Assembly: GCA_937872275.1 (NCBI GenBank)
Contig: CALMSE010000070.1
Coordinates: 1-7,444, forward strand
Length of the DNA stretch: 7,444 nt
Direction: 5' to 3'
From: an uncultured Leucobacter sp.
Lineage (GTDB): Bacteria; Actinomycetota; Actinomycetes; Actinomycetales; Microbacteriaceae
In this document: piece by piece, positions 6,255 to 7,444 of the stretch
Position numbering within the stretch: position 1 is the stretch's first letter
Layout of the letters: each line of letters opens with the position of its first letter
Position numbers and translations under genes: made by a program
Notes under the pieces: model-generated
Told to the model about the DNA's origin: nothing
What the model saw: the letters and a program-made list of their open reading frames with translations, nothing else
Databases searched by the model: none

Positions 6255-6265
6255 TATCGTGTTCA
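6252..6265 (+). promoter_or_regulatory. Probable -10 of the Lrp-type regulator gene
   Basis: CAATAT at 6252-6257 keeps the key A and final T of a -10 hexamer and ends 8 nt before the ATG at 6265. This is the same geometry as at hisB, suggesting a leaderless transcript. TATCGT at 6255-6260 is an alternative. No clear -35 was seen. There is no ribosome-binding site. Confidence 0.4.
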
Positions 6266-6708
6266 TGGATGCGCTGGATCGAGCAATTATCGATGAGCTC
6301 GTGCGGGACGGGCGGATCAGCAACGTCGCGCTCGCCGCGCGCGTCGGGCTGACGCCGGGCCCGTGCCTGCGCCGGGTGCAGCGGCTGGAGAGCGAAGGCG
6401 TCATCCGCGGCTACCGGGCGATCGTGGATCCGGGCGCGATCCATCGCGGCTTCGAGGTGCTGCTGCACATCGATCTCAACACGCAGGAGGCCGGAGTCGT
6501 CGCGGCCTTCGAGCGAGCCGTGTCCGCGCTCGACGAGGTGACCGAGTTCAAGCGGCTGTTCGGCACGCCCGACTACTTCGTCCGGGTGGCGGTCGCGGAT
6601 CTCGAGAGCTACGAGGCATTCCTGACGGGAAGGATCATGCCGCTCCCCGGACTGGGCAAGGCGAGCTCGCACTTCGCCATGAAGAACATCCTCCCGGGCT
6701 CGCCGTAG
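6265..6708 (+). CDS. Lrp/AsnC-family transcriptional regulator
   Basis: This 147-residue regulator has an N-terminal helix-turn-helix and a C-terminal RAM ligand-sensing domain. The DNA-binding part reads LDRAIIDELVRDGRISNVALAARVGLTPGPCLRRVQRLE (4-42), very like E. coli Lrp, with Gly32 in place of Thr in the usual SPTPCLRRV. The RAM domain runs from about 62 to 140 and contains the characteristic FGTPDYFVRVAVADLESYEAFL (99-120). ATG at 6265 is preferred over the in-frame ATG at 6175. The extra 30 residues are unlike the family, and a -10-like CAATAT precedes 6265. It is divergent from azlCD, the same layout as lrp-brnFE of Corynebacterium glutamicum. There Lrp activates the exporter in response to Leu, Met, Ile and Val, so the same role is inferred here. 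Confidence 0.93.
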   Translation: MDALDRAIIDELVRDGRISNVALAARVGLTPGPCLRRVQRLESEGVIRGYRAIVDPGAIHRGFEVLLHIDLNTQEAGVVAAFERAVSALDEVTEFKRLFGTPDYFVRVAVADLESYEAFLTGRIMPLPGLGKASSHFAMKNILPGSP

Positions 6709-6732
6709 CGCGCTCCGGGTGCGGGTGAACGG

Positions 6733-7104
6733 TCAGATCACCGAGCCCGTGTACTTCTCGCCGGGCCCCTTCCCGGGGGCGTCGGGGATGTGCGAGGCCT
6801 CGCGGAAGGCGAGCTGCACGGAGCGCAGCCCGTCGCGCAGCCCGCGGGCGTGCGAGTCGCTGATCTCGGGCGCGCCCGCGGTGATGAGTCCGGCGAGCGC
6901 GTTGATGAGCTTGCGCGCCTCGTCGAGGTCGGTCTGGCTCTCCGGATCGTCGGCGAGGCCGCATTTCACCGCGGCCGCGCTGAGCAGGTGCACGGCGGCC
7001 GTCGTGATGACCTCGACGGCGGGCACGTCGGCGATGTCGCGCGCCGCCTGGGCCGCTGCGGGATCGGGGGTGTTCTCCGCGGAGATGTTCGGGGTGTTGT
7101 GCAC
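6733..7104 (-). CDS. DUF1844 protein
   Basis: This 123-residue acidic soluble protein of unknown function matches DUF1844 as found next to infC in many actinomycetes. The conserved core is VPAVEVITTAAVHLLSAAAVKCGL (27-50), a helix probably packed in a bundle. SQTDLDEARKLINALAGLITA (56-76) and a final helix (about 82-103) follow; the tail is polar. GTG at 7104 is chosen because TAGACT (7117-7112 on this strand) sits 7 nt before it, fitting a leaderless start. GTG at 7110, two codons earlier, is the main alternative. A longer frame to ATG 7245 would run through the infC promoter and lacks family similarity. It ends 24 nt from the convergent regulator gene. Confidence 0.82.
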   Translation of the reverse strand: MHNTPNISAENTPDPAAAQAARDIADVPAVEVITTAAVHLLSAAAVKCGLADDPESQTDLDEARKLINALAGLITAGAPEISDSHARGLRDGLRSVQLAFREASHIPDAPGKGPGEKYTGSVI

Positions 7105-7117
7105 GGGCACCAGTCTA
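7104..7117 (-). promoter_or_regulatory. DUF1844 gene -10 element, leaderless type
   Basis: On the minus strand TAGACT (7117-7112) is the same hexamer as before hisC, and is followed by 7 nt and GTG at 7104. No ribosome-binding site and no clear -35 were seen. This site decides the start chosen for the DUF1844 gene. Confidence 0.45.
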
Positions 7118-7164
7118 TCCGCGATCGGTCGGGACGGCTCGAGGAGCGGAGCGATCCCTCCCGA

Positions 7165-7193
7165 TTGGCAGAGCGGGGGCGATCTGCTAAGAT
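7165..7193 (+). promoter_or_regulatory. infC promoter
   Basis: TTGGCA (7165-7170) and TAAGAT (7188-7193) are separated by exactly 17 nt. This is the best housekeeping-sigma match in the window. Transcription should start near 7200, giving a leader of about 190 nt before infC. It lies in the gap divergent to the DUF1844 gene. Confidence 0.7.
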
Positions 7194-7199
7194 TTACAA

Positions 7200-7392
7200 G
7201 GTTCACGGCATTCTGCCGAGAACTCGCAAGTGGAGATACTCCCACCCGCCGCCGATGAACAGGCTACCGGGTTGTTGGCGCCCCGCCGCGTATGCGGCAG
7301 CAGTCGAAGGGCGTGAGACGGCGCATGCGCGCTCGCCTCCTCCGCTCGCGAAGATCCAACGGATCACCGGAACGAGATCAGAGGAGCCTGCG
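7200..7392 (+). ncRNA. Structured 5' leader of infC mRNA
   Basis: The predicted untranslated leader contains a series of short hairpins: CGGCA-TTC-TGCCG (7206-7218), GTGGAG-ATA-CTCCCAC with one bulge (7230-7245) and GCCGC-GTAT-GCGGC (7285-7298). The self-complementary GCGCATGCGC (7321-7330) and GATCC-AAC-GGATC (7353-7365) follow, the last ending 15 nt before the ribosome-binding site. Leaders before infC operons in other bacteria control expression by attenuation or ribosomal-protein binding. A regulatory role here is inferred; I do not match it to a named RNA family. No clear intrinsic terminator with a U-tract is present. Confidence 0.45.
7380..7386 (+). promoter_or_regulatory. infC ribosome-binding site
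   Basis: AGAGGAG at 7380-7386 is a strong Shine-Dalgarno sequence. It ends 6 nt before ATC at 7393, the spacing expected for that codon to be the start. No ATG, GTG or TTG in this frame lies between 7255 and 7393. Confidence 0.75.
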
Positions 7393-7444
7393 ATCAGCGA
7401 TCCCCGTACGAATGACAGAATCCGCGTCCCCGAGGTGCGACTGG
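7393..7444 (+). CDS. infC: Translation initiation factor IF-3, 5' part, with an ATC start
   Basis: Only the first 17 codons and one extra base fall in the window. They read (I/M)SDPRTNDRIRVPEVRL, the highly conserved N-terminus of actinobacterial IF-3 (R-x-N-x-R-I-R-V-P-E-V-R-L). IF-3 binds the 30S subunit and discriminates start codons. The start is placed at ATC 7393 because AGAGGAG lies 6 nt upstream and the family N-terminus begins at this point. E. coli infC starts with the rare AUU, which lets IF-3 repress its own translation; AUC would serve the same purpose. The nearest in-frame ATG is at 7255, and starting there would add 46 residues unlike the family. The gene continues beyond the right edge, and rpmI and rplT usually follow. 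Confidence 0.88.
   Translation, partial: MSDPRTNDRIRVPEVRL

Noticed and set aside
6175..6264. Lrp-type regulator starting at ATG 6175
   Set aside because: It would overlap the azlC start and cover the divergent promoter region with 30 residues unlike Lrp proteins.
6724..6742. GGTGA/TCACC inverted repeat between the convergent regulator and DUF1844 genes
   Set aside because: Only 5 bp with a 9-nt loop overlapping the DUF1844 stop; too weak to call a terminator.
7105..7245. DUF1844 protein starting at ATG 7245
   Set aside because: The added 47 residues cross the infC promoter and do not resemble the family. Starts at 7104 or 7110 fit better.
7255..7392. infC starting at the in-frame ATG 7255
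   Set aside because: The 46 added residues are unlike IF-3, there is no ribosome-binding site before 7255, and a strong one sits before ATC 7393.
7325..7444. Small Arg-rich open frame from ATG 7325 in the infC leader
   Set aside because: It has no ribosome-binding site and runs out of frame into infC. It is probably chance, though a leader peptide cannot be ruled out.

Overview
The window is GC-rich, with coding regions whose third codon positions are almost all G or C. It reads as chromosomal DNA of an actinomycete, most likely a member of the Microbacteriaceae such as Leucobacter. This assignment is inferred from protein sequences recalled from memory: a PriA-type HisA, an SseB-like protein next to the his genes, a DUF1844 gene divergent from infC, and apparently leaderless -10-to-start arrangements. 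No phage, transposase, tRNA, rRNA or CRISPR sequence was seen.

Positions 25-4122 (+) hold a histidine biosynthesis cluster: hisC, hisB, hisH and hisA/priA, followed by an SseB-domain gene. hisB and hisH overlap by 4 nt, hisH and priA are 12 nt apart, and priA and the SseB gene are 21 nt apart. hisC and hisB each have a TAGNCT-type -10 placed 6-7 nt before the start codon. For hisB this -10 contains the hisC stop codon. HisB, HisH and PriA act late in histidine synthesis and HisC follows IGP dehydration. PriA probably also serves tryptophan synthesis. hisF, hisD, hisI, hisE and hisG are not in the window.

Positions 4199-6184 (-) hold a small alpha/beta-hydrolase and an azlC-azlD pair (branched-chain amino-acid exporter type). 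Divergent from azlC is an Lrp/AsnC regulator at 6265-6708 (+), in the same arrangement as lrp-brnFE of Corynebacterium glutamicum. The 80-bp divergent region carries overlapping promoter-like sequences and repeated AATAT motifs, so it is the probable Lrp operator.

Positions 6733-7104 (-) encode a DUF1844 protein. From about 7165 rightward come a good promoter (TTGGCA-N17-TAAGAT), a hairpin-rich leader of about 190 nt, and the first 17 codons of infC (IF-3). The infC reading frame appears to begin at an ATC codon behind a strong GAGGAG ribosome-binding site.

The most unusual signal is inside hisH. About 69 bp (2233-2301) have a different codon composition, a 10-bp inverted repeat that can close over two mini-hairpins, and a perfect 16-bp palindrome. 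Together they add roughly 20-24 in-frame residues to a loop of the glutaminase. This looks like a small palindromic element inserted into a housekeeping gene without breaking it.
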